Origin: DATIHT01 sp964348615
GTDB taxonomy: Bacteria > Patescibacteriota > Microgenomatia > Curtissbacterales > GWA2-41-24
NCBI GenBank assembly: GCA_964348615.1
Contig: CAYGDE010000001.1
Location: 14,158 to 78,157 of the forward strand
Length of the DNA stretch: 64,000 bases
Direction of reading: 5' to 3'
Shown piece by piece: positions 31,466 through 40,013 of the stretch. The position numbers and the translations under genes were made by a program. The stretch's first letter is position 1, and every line of letters starts with the position of its first letter. Below the pieces are notes generated by a model. The model searched no databases and was not told where the DNA came from. It worked only from the letters and a program-made list of their open reading frames with translations.

Positions 31466-33718
31466 ATGAACATGCTCTCTGGCCTATTTAAAAAAGAAAA
31501 AGAGCAAAACCAAAATTACCTTGCAATAGTTATTGCCCCAGACAGGGTTCTGGCAACCATTTGGACATTTGAAGAAGACCGTATTAAAACATTAGGGTTT
31601 GGCCATAAAAACTTCAAGGATGAAGATGTTCTGATCCACCAAGCAGCAATAGCAATAGACAGTGCCGGTGAACAGGCAAAAGTAGACATTACCAAAACCG
31701 TCTATGGACTTTCGGAATATTATTTGGAAGATGGGTCCCTTTCGAGGCAAAGTTCAAAAATCTTAAAAAAACTATCATCCGATCTGGACCTCGACCCTCA
31801 AGCTTTTGTACCATTGGCGGCAAGCATAAACCATCTTTTAAAAGTTGAAGAATCCCAAACACCTCACACCGTCCTAATGGGTATTTTTGAAAACTTTTGC
31901 GAAGTCCATTTGTTAGAATCGGGCAAAGTTTCAAAAACCCACGTCTCAAAAGGTCCAACAAATATTGAAAAGCTTAAAAACCTAGCCAATACCTTAAAAG
32001 AAGAAGGCAGGACTTTACCCGCAAGGATTGTAGTTTACGGTATAAGCGAATCTTCCCAGCTTGCCGAAAAAATTGCCAATGATCCTTGGGAACAGCTATT
32101 CATGCATGAACCAAAAGTAGATTTTCTAGACGATGCAGAACTGTCTCGGTCAATCGCCTACGCTCAAGCAGCAGACGTTTTGGGTTACGACCCACAAATC
32201 CGCAAAGGTCCAAAAGAAGACGGAAACATTAATCCTTCAGGGTTAGCCGCCGGAAACGAACTTCCCTTACAAGGCGAACAGGAAAAAGAAGCAGCCGCGC
32301 AAAAAGAGGAGGAAACAAAATCTGAAGACGCTGCCCAAGAATATAAGACCAACGAATTAGGTTTTGTTGAAGGGGAGGATATTCTACTTTTGGAAAATAA
32401 ACTAGAAGCAAAAGAGGCAGAGCCAACCAAAGCCCAAATTTCACCCAAAGAAGAATATGCAGTAAACGTTGAACAGGCCGCAAATATTGCTCCGGTTTCG
32501 CAGCAACCAACACCGCAACCAAAAAACAAAACCCCCTTGCTTCCAAGTCTCCATTTTCCCCAATTACCTAATCCTTTAAGTCTTATAAAAGGCCCAAAGT
32601 CTGCTCAAAAATTTATGATTGCAGCGGGTATTTTACTGTTTGTTGCGCTTGGCGGTACTTTTGCTTTTGGCCAAACAATGGCAAATGCTACCATCCAAAT
32701 TAAGGTAAACGGTAAAGAATTTGACAAAGATTTCCAAATAAGCGCCAAAGTTGGTGAAAGTTACAACAAAGACGATGCTCAAATAGGAGCAGCTCTTATA
32801 AGTGCGAAGACTTCTGCAAGTCAAAAAGCAGTAGCAACAGGTTCCAAAAAAATCGGCCAAGGAGCCAAAGGCCCAATCACTATTTCAAACTGGACAACCG
32901 CAGAAAAAAGCTTTTCTCCCCAAACAGGTATTATTTCCAAAGATGGTATTAAATTCTCACTCGACTCAGATGTTACAGTTGCCTCAAGAAGTGCAGGGCC
33001 AGGACAAGCAAACGTGAACGTAACTGCTGTCGATTTAGGTACTGTTGGCAATCTAGGGGCAGGTAATTACTTTACTTTTCAAGAGTATGACCAACTTTCC
33101 TATGACGCCACAAACCCAAGTGCTTTTTCAGGGGGAGACGAGAGGCAAGCAACAGTTGTTACAAAAGACGATATCGATAGGCTAGAAAAATCTGTTTTGG
33201 ACACAGCAACCGAGAAAGCTAAATCAGACATACAAAATCAGTCTGGAGGGCAAAAAATCGATTCCTCTCAGATCGAGGTGAAGGTATTAAAACGCACTCA
33301 AGACAAAAAAGCCGATGAAGAAGCCTCGCTTGTAAATCTAGACCTAGAAGTAGAAGCCACGGCGGTAGTTTATCTCGAAGATGAGCTCAAAGCACTTCTT
33401 GTAGACATTTACCAAAGCGAAGCCCCACAAAATCTGGAAATCCTACCGGAAAATATAAAAATTGAAGATTTAAAAATAACAAGAAACGAAGAGAATTTAG
33501 AAATAAGCGGCAAACTTAAAGCAAGCCTAGTGCCGAAGTTTAACCAAGAAGATCTTAAAAACATGATTGCCGGCAAAAGCACAAAAGATACCAGGGCTCA
33601 AATAATGTCACTTGGAGATATTGCAGATGTTAATGTTACCTTTGTGCCAAATATTCCCATATTTTCTACAATCCCCAGAAACAAAAACAAGATCAGCTTT
33701 AAAGTAGAAACGAATTAA
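31466..33718 (+). CDS. Large fusion: actin-like (PilM/FtsA-like) N-domain, membrane helix, baseplate-J-like outer domain
   Basis: 750 residues. Residues 15-240 alternate strands and helices like PilM/FtsA-type ATPase-fold proteins (YLAIVIAPDRVLATIWTF at the start, HTVLMGIFENFCEVHLLESG in the middle). A disordered Glu/Lys/Pro-rich linker (250-370), one membrane helix (about 375-395, IAAGILLFVALGGTFAFG), then an outer region with a repetitive all-beta look containing SRSAGPGQANVNVTAVDLGTVGNLGAGN, reminiscent of the baseplate-J-like domain found in CPR surface proteins. Canonical ATP-binding motifs are not evident. The stop overlaps the sortase start (TAATG). Confidence 0.65.
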   Translation: MNMLSGLFKKEKEQNQNYLAIVIAPDRVLATIWTFEEDRIKTLGFGHKNFKDEDVLIHQAAIAIDSAGEQAKVDITKTVYGLSEYYLEDGSLSRQSSKILKKLSSDLDLDPQAFVPLAASINHLLKVEESQTPHTVLMGIFENFCEVHLLESGKVSKTHVSKGPTNIEKLKNLANTLKEEGRTLPARIVVYGISESSQLAEKIANDPWEQLFMHEPKVDFLDDAELSRSIAYAQAADVLGYDPQIRKGPKEDGNINPSGLAAGNELPLQGEQEKEAAAQKEEETKSEDAAQEYKTNELGFVEGEDILLLENKLEAKEAEPTKAQISPKEEYAVNVEQAANIAPVSQQPTPQPKNKTPLLPSLHFPQLPNPLSLIKGPKSAQKFMIAAGILLFVALGGTFAFGQTMANATIQIKVNGKEFDKDFQISAKVGESYNKDDAQIGAALISAKTSASQKAVATGSKKIGQGAKGPITISNWTTAEKSFSPQTGIISKDGIKFSLDSDVTVASRSAGPGQANVNVTAVDLGTVGNLGAGNYFTFQEYDQLSYDATNPSAFSGGDERQATVVTKDDIDRLEKSVLDTATEKAKSDIQNQSGGQKIDSSQIEVKVLKRTQDKKADEEASLVNLDLEVEATAVVYLEDELKALLVDIYQSEAPQNLEILPENIKIEDLKITRNEENLEISGKLKASLVPKFNQEDLKNMIAGKSTKDTRAQIMSLGDIADVNVTFVPNIPIFSTIPRNKNKISFKVETN

Positions 33719-34431
33719 TGCCACTCGCAGTTTACACAAAAGAAGACACTGCCCAAAAAATTAAACAGAAGAAAAGAAAAACCCGAACTTTCTTTGGCGC
33801 AATCTGTGCAGTTGGTATTATCGCAGTTGTATTTGCCGCCGGGCCTTTTATAATTTGGCAAACAAGAACACTCCCCAAACTAACCGCAAAAATTGACCAA
33901 GCACCAATTCCACAAAATTCTGTCCTGTCTGAAAAAACGATTCAGTCAAATGTCGAAGTGGTTCAAGATTCCGACGGTTTTTCTTACTTCACAACAAACC
34001 TCAAACCCCAAGAGTCCAGACCTAAAGAATTCAAACTCTCAATCCCAAAGCTTGAAATAAAAGACGCAAAAGTTAGAGTCGATAGTCTGACTTTCAACGA
34101 AAATCTGGCTCTTTTTCCGGGGACAGCACTGCCGGGGGAAGTTGGTAACGCTTTTATTACTGGCCATTCAGTCCTGCCGCAATTTGCAGACCCCAAAAAC
34201 TATCGTGCGATTTTTACCGAGCTTTCCGAGTTAGAAATAGGCGATGATGTTTTTGTCCAGCGAGAAAACCAAACATTTCATTATGTGGTGCAGTATTCCA
34301 AGGTAGTGGACCCTAAAGATCTTTCTGTTCTTGCCCCTATTTCTCAAAATGGCCAAAATCTCACCCTCATGACTTGCGTTCCTCCAGGCTCTGCCACAAA
34401 ACGCCTAGTCGTCATCACTAGCCTGATCTAG
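33718..34431 (+). CDS. Sortase family transpeptidase
   Basis: 237 residues. Cytoplasmic basic N-terminus, one membrane helix (about 26-48), and the sortase barrel with catalytic His in FITGHSV near 145, Cys in LTLMTCVPPG near 219 and Arg in ATKRLVV near 227. It cuts LPxTG-like signals and joins proteins to the wall or to each other. Coupled by a 1-nt overlap to the big membrane fusion, which may be its partner or substrate carrier. Class not assignable with confidence; the TLMTC-x-P sequence and N-terminal anchor fit classes D or E. Confidence 0.9.
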   Translation: MPLAVYTKEDTAQKIKQKKRKTRTFFGAICAVGIIAVVFAAGPFIIWQTRTLPKLTAKIDQAPIPQNSVLSEKTIQSNVEVVQDSDGFSYFTTNLKPQESRPKEFKLSIPKLEIKDAKVRVDSLTFNENLALFPGTALPGEVGNAFITGHSVLPQFADPKNYRAIFTELSELEIGDDVFVQRENQTFHYVVQYSKVVDPKDLSVLAPISQNGQNLTLMTCVPPGSATKRLVVITSLI

Positions 34432-34463
34432 AATTGTCACCTGTCACAATTGTAATTACCATC

Positions 34464-34492
34464 TTGATTTGATATTGAGGAATTTTTATAAT
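34464..34492 (+). promoter_or_regulatory. Strong promoter of a noncoding transcript
   Basis: TTGATT (34464-34469), 17-nt spacer, perfect TATAAT (34487-34492). The predicted start is about 34499, well ahead of any protein gene (ruvX begins at 34782). Confidence 0.7.
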
Positions 34493-34498
34493 TTTTGT

Positions 34499-34745
34499 GT
34501 GGAAAGACTAAGGAATTATAAAGACATTCATGAGGCGATGGGCCAAAGAGTTCAAGACCGAAGAGATCTAAAATTTCTTCTTTATGTAGGGCAAGTTCGA
34601 TTAACCGTTAGTTTACAAAGTCTAAGCAGAAAAACAAATCTAACGCCGCTTGCTTCCTTGAGTACAGGGACAACTGAGCCGCCCTTGTTAGGACGGGTAC
34701 CTAGATAAAGCAAATTACCTTCATCATTGTAGGTCTTTCATTTGA
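34499..34745 (+). ncRNA. Putative structured noncoding RNA, about 245 nt
   Basis: No convincing protein gene lies in 34432-34781. A strong promoter starts transcription near 34499 and the ends pair: GAAAGACT (34502-34509) with GGTCTTTC (34732-34739), then AAGGAATT (34510-34517) with AATT-A-CCTT (34713-34721). Inside are ATAAAG/CTTTAT (34518-34523/34580-34585), a hairpin AAGAGAT/ATTTCTT (34561-34567/34573-34579), GCAAG/CTTGC (34591-34595/34649-34653), CGTTAG/CTAACG (34606-34611/34640-34645) and CCGCCC/GGACGG (34679-34684/34691-34696). A further 9-bp pair GAATTGTCA/TGACAATTC (34431-34439/34743-34751) would enclose everything. It lacks tmRNA or SRP signatures; the TGAG-hairpin-CTAGAT segment faintly recalls RNase P RNA. 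Family unknown. Confidence 0.55.
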
Positions 34746-34770
34746 CAATTCCCGATTTACGATGAACAAT
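34742..34770 (+). promoter_or_regulatory. Possible promoter of ruvX
   Basis: TTGACA (34742-34747), 17-nt spacer, AACAAT (34765-34770), 11 nt to the ATG. The -10 is weak. Confidence 0.4.
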
Positions 34771-34781
34771 CAACCATTAAC

Positions 34782-35168
34782 ATGCTCTTAGGAGTCGATC
34801 TAGGTAAAAAAACCACAGGTCTCGCAATTTCTGAAAGTACGCTTGCAACGCCCTACAAAACCATAACCCACAAAACCGAAAAAGAAGCCTTAACAAAAAT
34901 TATCGCCCAAATCGATGAGCTTAATATTGACACAGTTATCTTAGGTTTTGTTGAAGGCAAAATAAAACCATTTTTTGTAAATTTTGCCAAGAAGCTGCAA
35001 GTCCAAAAACCTAAGATAAAAGTAATTTTGGTTGACGAAACATTAACCTCTGGACAGGCACGTCAAAGTATGGTTAAACTTGGAACCACAAGGCAAAAGC
35101 GGGCGCAAAAAGAACACGAAGTAGCCGCGGCCCTAATTTTGCAGATTTATCTGGATGCTAATGAATAA
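34782..35168 (+). CDS. ruvX: RuvX/YqgF family RNase H-fold nuclease
   Basis: 128 residues. LLGVDLGKKTTGLAISE at the start supplies the first catalytic Asp, ILGFVEGK the middle Glu, and VILVDETLTSGQA the family hallmark. The last helix normally begins with a third Asp (D-x-x-AA); here the residue is His (HEVAAALIL), so the metal site may be altered. YqgF processes the 5' end of pre-16S rRNA and is often called a putative Holliday-junction resolvase. mltG, a common neighbour of this gene, follows shortly. Confidence 0.88.
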   Translation: MLLGVDLGKKTTGLAISESTLATPYKTITHKTEKEALTKIIAQIDELNIDTVILGFVEGKIKPFFVNFAKKLQVQKPKIKVILVDETLTSGQARQSMVKLGTTRQKRAQKEHEVAAALILQIYLDANE

Positions 35169-35208
35169 GCTAAATGACTTTATTTAAATTGTTACAAAAA
35201 GTAATCAC

Positions 35209-35409
35209 ATGATAAGAAGTATCATCGCTCCAGTTCAGGCTTGGGTTCTTCTACAAGGAAAATGTGTGGGTTGTGGAAAATCTCTTACTCTTGGGCATAA
35301 ATTCAAAAGGCAAGACAATACGCTGAAAGTTATTTGCCAGTGTGGCCGTATTTTTATTTTCGACAAACGAAAAGGCAGGTATAGGAGAGCAAACCCGGAT
35401 GAAGCCTGA
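35209..35409 (+). CDS. Small zinc-ribbon protein
   Basis: 66 residues. One CxxC knuckle (GKCVGCGKSL, about 18-27) and a second pair CQCG near 45-48 make a four-cysteine zinc ribbon; the C-terminal end is basic (DKRKGRYRRANPDEA). The first 15 residues are mildly hydrophobic. I do not recognise a named family. It lies between ruvX and mltG on the same strand. Confidence 0.7.
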   Translation: MIRSIIAPVQAWVLLQGKCVGCGKSLTLGHKFKRQDNTLKVICQCGRIFIFDKRKGRYRRANPDEA

Positions 35410-35461
35410 ATTAACTTTTGCTACTTTTGCTGTATTCGAAACTTGTGATACCTTAATATAG

Positions 35462-36454
35462 ATGAAACTCAGAAAGCTTCCTCTTTTCGCCATTCTTTTT
35501 GTCATCTTAATAGTTACGCCTATTGCCCTAAACCAGTTTTACAATTATCAACTCCAAGCCCCTAGCCAGGAAACTTCGCCAAAAAGATTTGTTATAAAAC
35601 CTGGTCAACCCATCGTTCAGATCGCTCAAAACCTAGAAGAAGCTGGCCTTGTCAAAAACGCCTTTGCGTTTCGGCTTTTAGTTGGCCAAATGGGAATAGG
35701 CAAAAATATCCAGGCAGGGGATTTCAGTCTTTCTCCCAATCTTCCTGCTCGCGAGCTGGCAAGTCAGCTCACTCATGGGGCCATTGATATTTGGATAACT
35801 TTTCCAGAAGGATTAAGAAAAGAAGAAATGGCCGAAATCATAGAGGCCAGTCTAAAAACCAGCCAAAACGAAAAATATGCATTCGACAAAAGAGAATTTA
35901 TAAAAATTGCCAAAGAAGGTTTTATGTTTCCGGATACCTATCTAATCGCCAAAGATGCAACAGCTCAAGATGTTGTAGATCAGCTCCAAGCCACTTTTAA
36001 CCAGAAGGTAGACGAAAAACTTTTACAAAAAGGTGCAAACAATAATCTTACCCAGCAGGATGTAGTAACTCTGGCATCAATAATAGAAAGGGAAGCCAAG
36101 ACAAACGAGGAAAGGCCAATCATTGCCGGCATTTTGTTAAACAGGATCAATGCGGGTATTGCTCTGCAAGTTGATGCCACAGTCCAATATGCAAAAGGTT
36201 ACGACAGTGCCAAAGACGGCTGGTGGCCACAAGTTACAACAGGCGATTACAAATCGCAAGATTCACTCTACAACACCTACCTGCACACAGGTCTTCCCCC
36301 AACGCCGATTTCGAACCCCGGCATCGAATCTATAAGAGCAGCAGCCCAACCTCAAGAAACCGACTACATCTACTACCTGCACGACACAGAAGGCAAAATC
36401 CATTACGCAACAACAATTGAACAGCACAACGAAAATATAGAAAAGTACCTATAG
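35462..36454 (+). CDS. mltG: Endolytic murein transglycosylase MltG
   Basis: 330 residues. One N-terminal membrane helix, a LysM-like region (FVIKPGQPIVQIAQNLEEAGLV) and the YceG domain: MFPDTYLI, VVTLASIIEREAK with the catalytic Glu, ERPIIAGILLNRI, LQVDATVQYA, YNTYLHTGLPPTPISNPG, and the closing HYATTIEQHNENI. It cuts nascent glycan strands and sets their length. Full family signature is present at normal length. Confidence 0.95.
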   Translation: MKLRKLPLFAILFVILIVTPIALNQFYNYQLQAPSQETSPKRFVIKPGQPIVQIAQNLEEAGLVKNAFAFRLLVGQMGIGKNIQAGDFSLSPNLPARELASQLTHGAIDIWITFPEGLRKEEMAEIIEASLKTSQNEKYAFDKREFIKIAKEGFMFPDTYLIAKDATAQDVVDQLQATFNQKVDEKLLQKGANNNLTQQDVVTLASIIEREAKTNEERPIIAGILLNRINAGIALQVDATVQYAKGYDSAKDGWWPQVTTGDYKSQDSLYNTYLHTGLPPTPISNPGIESIRAAAQPQETDYIYYLHDTEGKIHYATTIEQHNENIEKYL

Positions 36455-36463
36455 ACATTGCTC

Positions 36464-36492
36464 TTGACAACAGTAGTACCAAATGATATAAA
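36464..36492 (+). promoter_or_regulatory. Promoter of rpoBC
   Basis: Consensus TTGACA (36464-36469), 17-nt spacer, TATAAA (36487-36492). Start point about 36499, leaving a leader of some 173 nt. Confidence 0.85.
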
Positions 36493-36508
36493 TTACATCA
36501 GTAAACCT

Positions 36509-36637
36509 GATCAAGGGGAGAATTCACGTACCTCTTGATCGTTTTGTGTTAGTTTGCGGATCATCCTCAACTTGATTCCGGGATGGACTTCCTGGTGATC
36601 CCCCAAAAAAATACACAACGTGCATGTTTTTTTTGGG
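36509..36637 (+). promoter_or_regulatory. Three-hairpin leader of rpoB
   Basis: Stem I: GATCAAGGGG (36509-36518) with CCTCTTGATC (36531-36540), 10 bp with one G-T. Stem II: GGATCA (36558-36563) with TGATCC (36596-36601). Stem III: CCCAAAAAAA (36602-36611) with TTTTTTTGGG (36628-36637). The leader begins at the predicted start point and ends 34 nt before the GTG start. Since rplJ-rplL are not upstream, this cannot be the classical L10-leader position, but an equivalent autoregulatory role is plausible. Confidence 0.65.
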
Positions 36638-36671
36638 CCAATTTCGAAATTATCTAAATTTTTAAAACCAA

Positions 36672-39600
36672 GTGGCGAAACGTATTTCCTGGGGACAACC
36701 TACATCTGCTAATTTACCGGCTCTTGATCTTATCCAAGTTCAAAGAGAATCTTTTAACAGCTTTTTGGAAAATGGCATCCCCGAAATTATTGCAGAAGTT
36801 TCCCCAATTAGTGATTTTACTGGTAAAAATTTCACACTAACATTTGGTAAGTTTTCTTTTGGTAAGTCTAAGCACACACCGGAAGAAGCAATAGAAAAAG
36901 GCGTAACCTACGATATTCCCTTAAAAGTTGAAGCTACAGTTTTAAATAAACAAACCGGTACCAAAAATACCCAGGAAGTATTTTTATGCGATCTTCCAGT
37001 CATGTTGGAAAAAGGGTCGTTTATCATAAACGGTATAGAACGTGCAGTTGTTAACCAGCTTGTTAGAGCACCCGGTGCTTACTACAGCGCAGAGATCGAT
37101 CCAACAACTGGTAAAATGCTCTATAGCTGTGAAATCAGACCGCTTCTTGGATCTTGGCTAGAATTTGCAATTACCAAAAACGATCTAATAACAGTCAAAA
37201 TCGACAGAAGAAGAAAATTCCCCATAACCACATTCCTGCGTGCAATTGGTTTTTCTACAGACGAGCAAATAAGGAAACTTTTTGAATTTGTCAAAGACGA
37301 AAACCATCAAAAATTAATCGAAAACACCTTCGCCAAAGACCCAACCGAAAATCAAGATGAAGCGCTTTTAGAAATCTACCGCAGAATGAGACCAGGAGAT
37401 CACGTGGTTTTAGACAACGCCAAAACATTAATTGAAAACATGTTTTTAAACCCAAGAAGGTATTCACTTGGCAAAGTTGGCAGATATAAAGTGCAAAAGA
37501 GGCTAAAAGCCATCAAAGACAAACTTCCGAAAGAAGAAATAAAAGAAGGCGAAGAATTTATTCTTTCAACCAACGACTTCATCGCAACAATCGCATATCT
37601 ATTTGAACTGCTTTCTGGAAACGGTAGGGTAGACGATATCGATCATTTGGGCAACAGAAGAGTAAGAAGAGTTGGAGAACTAGTTGGCCAAAATGCTTTC
37701 AGGGTGGGTGTTTTGAGGCTAGAAAGGGTCATTCGGGAAAGAATGAGTCTTACTCCAACCGATACCACTCCTACCCCGTCAACTCTTATAAATGCCAGGC
37801 CAGTAATTTCTGCGGTCAATGAATTCTTTCGCTCTTCGCAGCTTTCAACCATACTAGACCAGACAAATCCACTTTCGGAATTGGACAATTTAAGAAGACT
37901 TACAGTTATGGGAATCGGTGGAATAGCCAGAGAACGAGCAGCTTTTTCTATCAGAGACATAAACCACTCTCAATATTCTAGGGTTTGTCCGATCAGATCT
38001 CCAGAAGGTCCAAACATTGGTCTTGTTACCTATATGTCGCTTTACACCAAAATCAACGAACATGGGTTTTTAGAAGCGCCATACAGGAAAGTCGAAAAAG
38101 ACAAAAATGGCAAACCAAAAATATCAGATGAAATTATATATTTAGCAGCAGACGACGAAGAAGAACATTACATAACCCACGCTCAGGTAAAAGTAGATGA
38201 CAATGGTTATTTTCTAGAAGATCGTCTACCAGTTCGCTACAAAGGTGAATTTACAACAGCTCCTCAAACTGCTGTCGAATATATAGATGTTGTTCCAAGA
38301 CAAATAGTTGGAACTTCAGCGGCTCTAATTCCATTTTTGGCGCACGACGAAGCAAACCGTGCACTTATGGGTACGCACATGCAATGCCAAGCCGTACCCC
38401 TTATTAATCCCAACTCCCCAGCAGTTGGAACAGGTATGGAGGAAGTAGTGGGTATAAACATGGGAAGAGTGGTACTTGCACCGGCAGACGGAGAAGTAAT
38501 ATATGCCGATAGTAGAAAGATTACAATTAAAGTAAGTGGAAACCAAGAACATACATATACGATTCAAAAGTTTTTAAGATCGCCTCAAAGTACCTGCTAT
38601 TCCCAAAAGGCAGTCGTAAATACTGGTGACAAAATCAAAAAAGGAGATGTCCTAATAGACGGTCCAGCAACTCAAGGCGGCGAGCTCGCCTTAGGACAAA
38701 ACTTAACCATTGCCTATATGAGCTTTGAAGGATTAGGGTATGAAGATTCAATAGTAATTTCAGACAGACTTTACAAAGAAGATGTTTTAACCTCTGTCCA
38801 CATAGAAGAATACGAAACATCTGTTGTCGAAACTAAACTTGGGCCAGAAGAAACAACCAGAGATATCCCCAATGTTTCAGAAGAAGATCTTGCAAACCTA
38901 GACGAAAGTGGAATTATCGTAGTTGGTGCAGAAGTTGGCCCCAACGACATTATCGTGGGCAAAATCGCACCCAAAGGTGAAACAGAATTAACAGCAGAAG
39001 AAAGACTTCTGCGCGCAATTTTTGGTGAAAAAGCAAGGGAAGTAAGGGATACATCACTGCGTATGCCACACGGAGAAAAAGGTACAGTTATCGATGTTAA
39101 GATTTTGTCACGCGAAGCAGGTGACGAGCTGGAACACGGTGCACTCACCAAAATTTATGTCAAGGTTGCCCAAATGCGTAAAGTAGTAGTAGGCGACAAG
39201 CTTGCGGGTCGTCATGGTAACAAAGGTGTAATTTCCAAGATCATTCCAGCTTTTGACATGCCCTACTTGGAAGATGGAACCCCAATAGACATTATTATTA
39301 GTCCTCTTTCTGTTCTTTCCAGAATGAATCTAGGACAGCTTCTTGAAACCCATCTTGGATTTGCCGTCGACAAACTAAACTACAAAGTAGCACTTCCAGT
39401 TTTTGAGCATATCTCAGAGGATCGAATTACCAAAGAGTTAGAAAAAGCAAATCTTCCTTTAGATGGTCGAATGAGTCTTTACAACAGTAAAACGGGCGAA
39501 CCTTTCGACAGACCAATTGTTGTCGGCAAAAACTATATCATGAAGCTTATTCACATGGTCGAAGACAAGACCCATGCAAGAAGCACTGGTCCATACTCAT

Positions 39601-40013
39601 TAATTACTCAGCAGCCATTAGGTGGAAAAGCTCAAATGGGGGGCCAAAGACTTGGAGAAATGGAAGTCTGGGCATTGGAAGCATATGGCGCAGCTTACAC
39701 ATTGCAGGAAATGTTAACTATAAAATCAGACGATGTTGTCGGAAGGGCAAAAGCATTCGAAGCCATCATCAAAGGAACCGAAATCCCACAAGCACTTATT
39801 CCAGAATCCTTCAAGGTTTTGGTCAAGGAGCTTAACAGTTTGTGTCTAAACGTACAGACAATCGGCGCCAAAACAGTAGAAGAAGAAGTTAAGCCAAAAA
39901 CAGACGAAGACGTCAAAAAAGCTGAAGAATTTGCCCAGGCAGTTGGAGTAGAAATTATTGCAACCGAGGCAGAAATTGAGGCAAAAAGTAGCCCGATGGA
40001 GGTCACAGAATGA
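36672..40013 (+). CDS. rpoB: DNA-directed RNA polymerase subunit beta
   Basis: 1113 residues from GTG 36672. Signatures include FIINGIERAVVNQLVRAPGAYY, the rifampicin region with RRLTVMGIGGIARERAAFSIRDINHSQYSRVCPIRSPEGPNIGL, and the C-terminal GGKAQMGGQRLGEMEVWALEAYGAAYTLQEML. Length is near the minimal bacterial form, without the large lineage inserts. In the rifampicin cluster, some usual positions read differently (for example RRLTVMGIGG where E. coli has RRISALGPGG). Stop overlaps the rpoC start (ATGA). Confidence 0.98.
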   Translation: MAKRISWGQPTSANLPALDLIQVQRESFNSFLENGIPEIIAEVSPISDFTGKNFTLTFGKFSFGKSKHTPEEAIEKGVTYDIPLKVEATVLNKQTGTKNTQEVFLCDLPVMLEKGSFIINGIERAVVNQLVRAPGAYYSAEIDPTTGKMLYSCEIRPLLGSWLEFAITKNDLITVKIDRRRKFPITTFLRAIGFSTDEQIRKLFEFVKDENHQKLIENTFAKDPTENQDEALLEIYRRMRPGDHVVLDNAKTLIENMFLNPRRYSLGKVGRYKVQKRLKAIKDKLPKEEIKEGEEFILSTNDFIATIAYLFELLSGNGRVDDIDHLGNRRVRRVGELVGQNAFRVGVLRLERVIRERMSLTPTDTTPTPSTLINARPVISAVNEFFRSSQLSTILDQTNPLSELDNLRRLTVMGIGGIARERAAFSIRDINHSQYSRVCPIRSPEGPNIGLVTYMSLYTKINEHGFLEAPYRKVEKDKNGKPKISDEIIYLAADDEEEHYITHAQVKVDDNGYFLEDRLPVRYKGEFTTAPQTAVEYIDVVPRQIVGTSAALIPFLAHDEANRALMGTHMQCQAVPLINPNSPAVGTGMEEVVGINMGRVVLAPADGEVIYADSRKITIKVSGNQEHTYTIQKFLRSPQSTCYSQKAVVNTGDKIKKGDVLIDGPATQGGELALGQNLTIAYMSFEGLGYEDSIVISDRLYKEDVLTSVHIEEYETSVVETKLGPEETTRDIPNVSEEDLANLDESGIIVVGAEVGPNDIIVGKIAPKGETELTAEERLLRAIFGEKAREVRDTSLRMPHGEKGTVIDVKILSREAGDELEHGALTKIYVKVAQMRKVVVGDKLAGRHGNKGVISKIIPAFDMPYLEDGTPIDIIISPLSVLSRMNLGQLLETHLGFAVDKLNYKVALPVFEHISEDRITKELEKANLPLDGRMSLYNSKTGEPFDRPIVVGKNYIMKLIHMVEDKTHARSTGPYSLITQQPLGGKAQMGGQRLGEMEVWALEAYGAAYTLQEMLTIKSDDVVGRAKAFEAIIKGTEIPQALIPESFKVLVKELNSLCLNVQTIGAKTVEEEVKPKTDEDVKKAEEFAQAVGVEIIATEAEIEAKSSPMEVTE

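Noticed and set aside
34640..34700. Antisense SRP RNA-like segment (GGAAGCAAG)
   Set aside because: The conserved SRP apical loop and internal loops do not fit on either strand.
34469..34708. 79-codon open frame before ruvX
   Set aside because: Starts upstream of the predicted transcription start, lacks a ribosome-binding site and any recognisable pattern; the paired ends of the region favour an RNA.
37643..39151. Several antisense frames of 80-126 codons inside rpoB
   Set aside because: Typical shadow frames with Ser/Leu-rich random composition opposite a strongly conserved gene.
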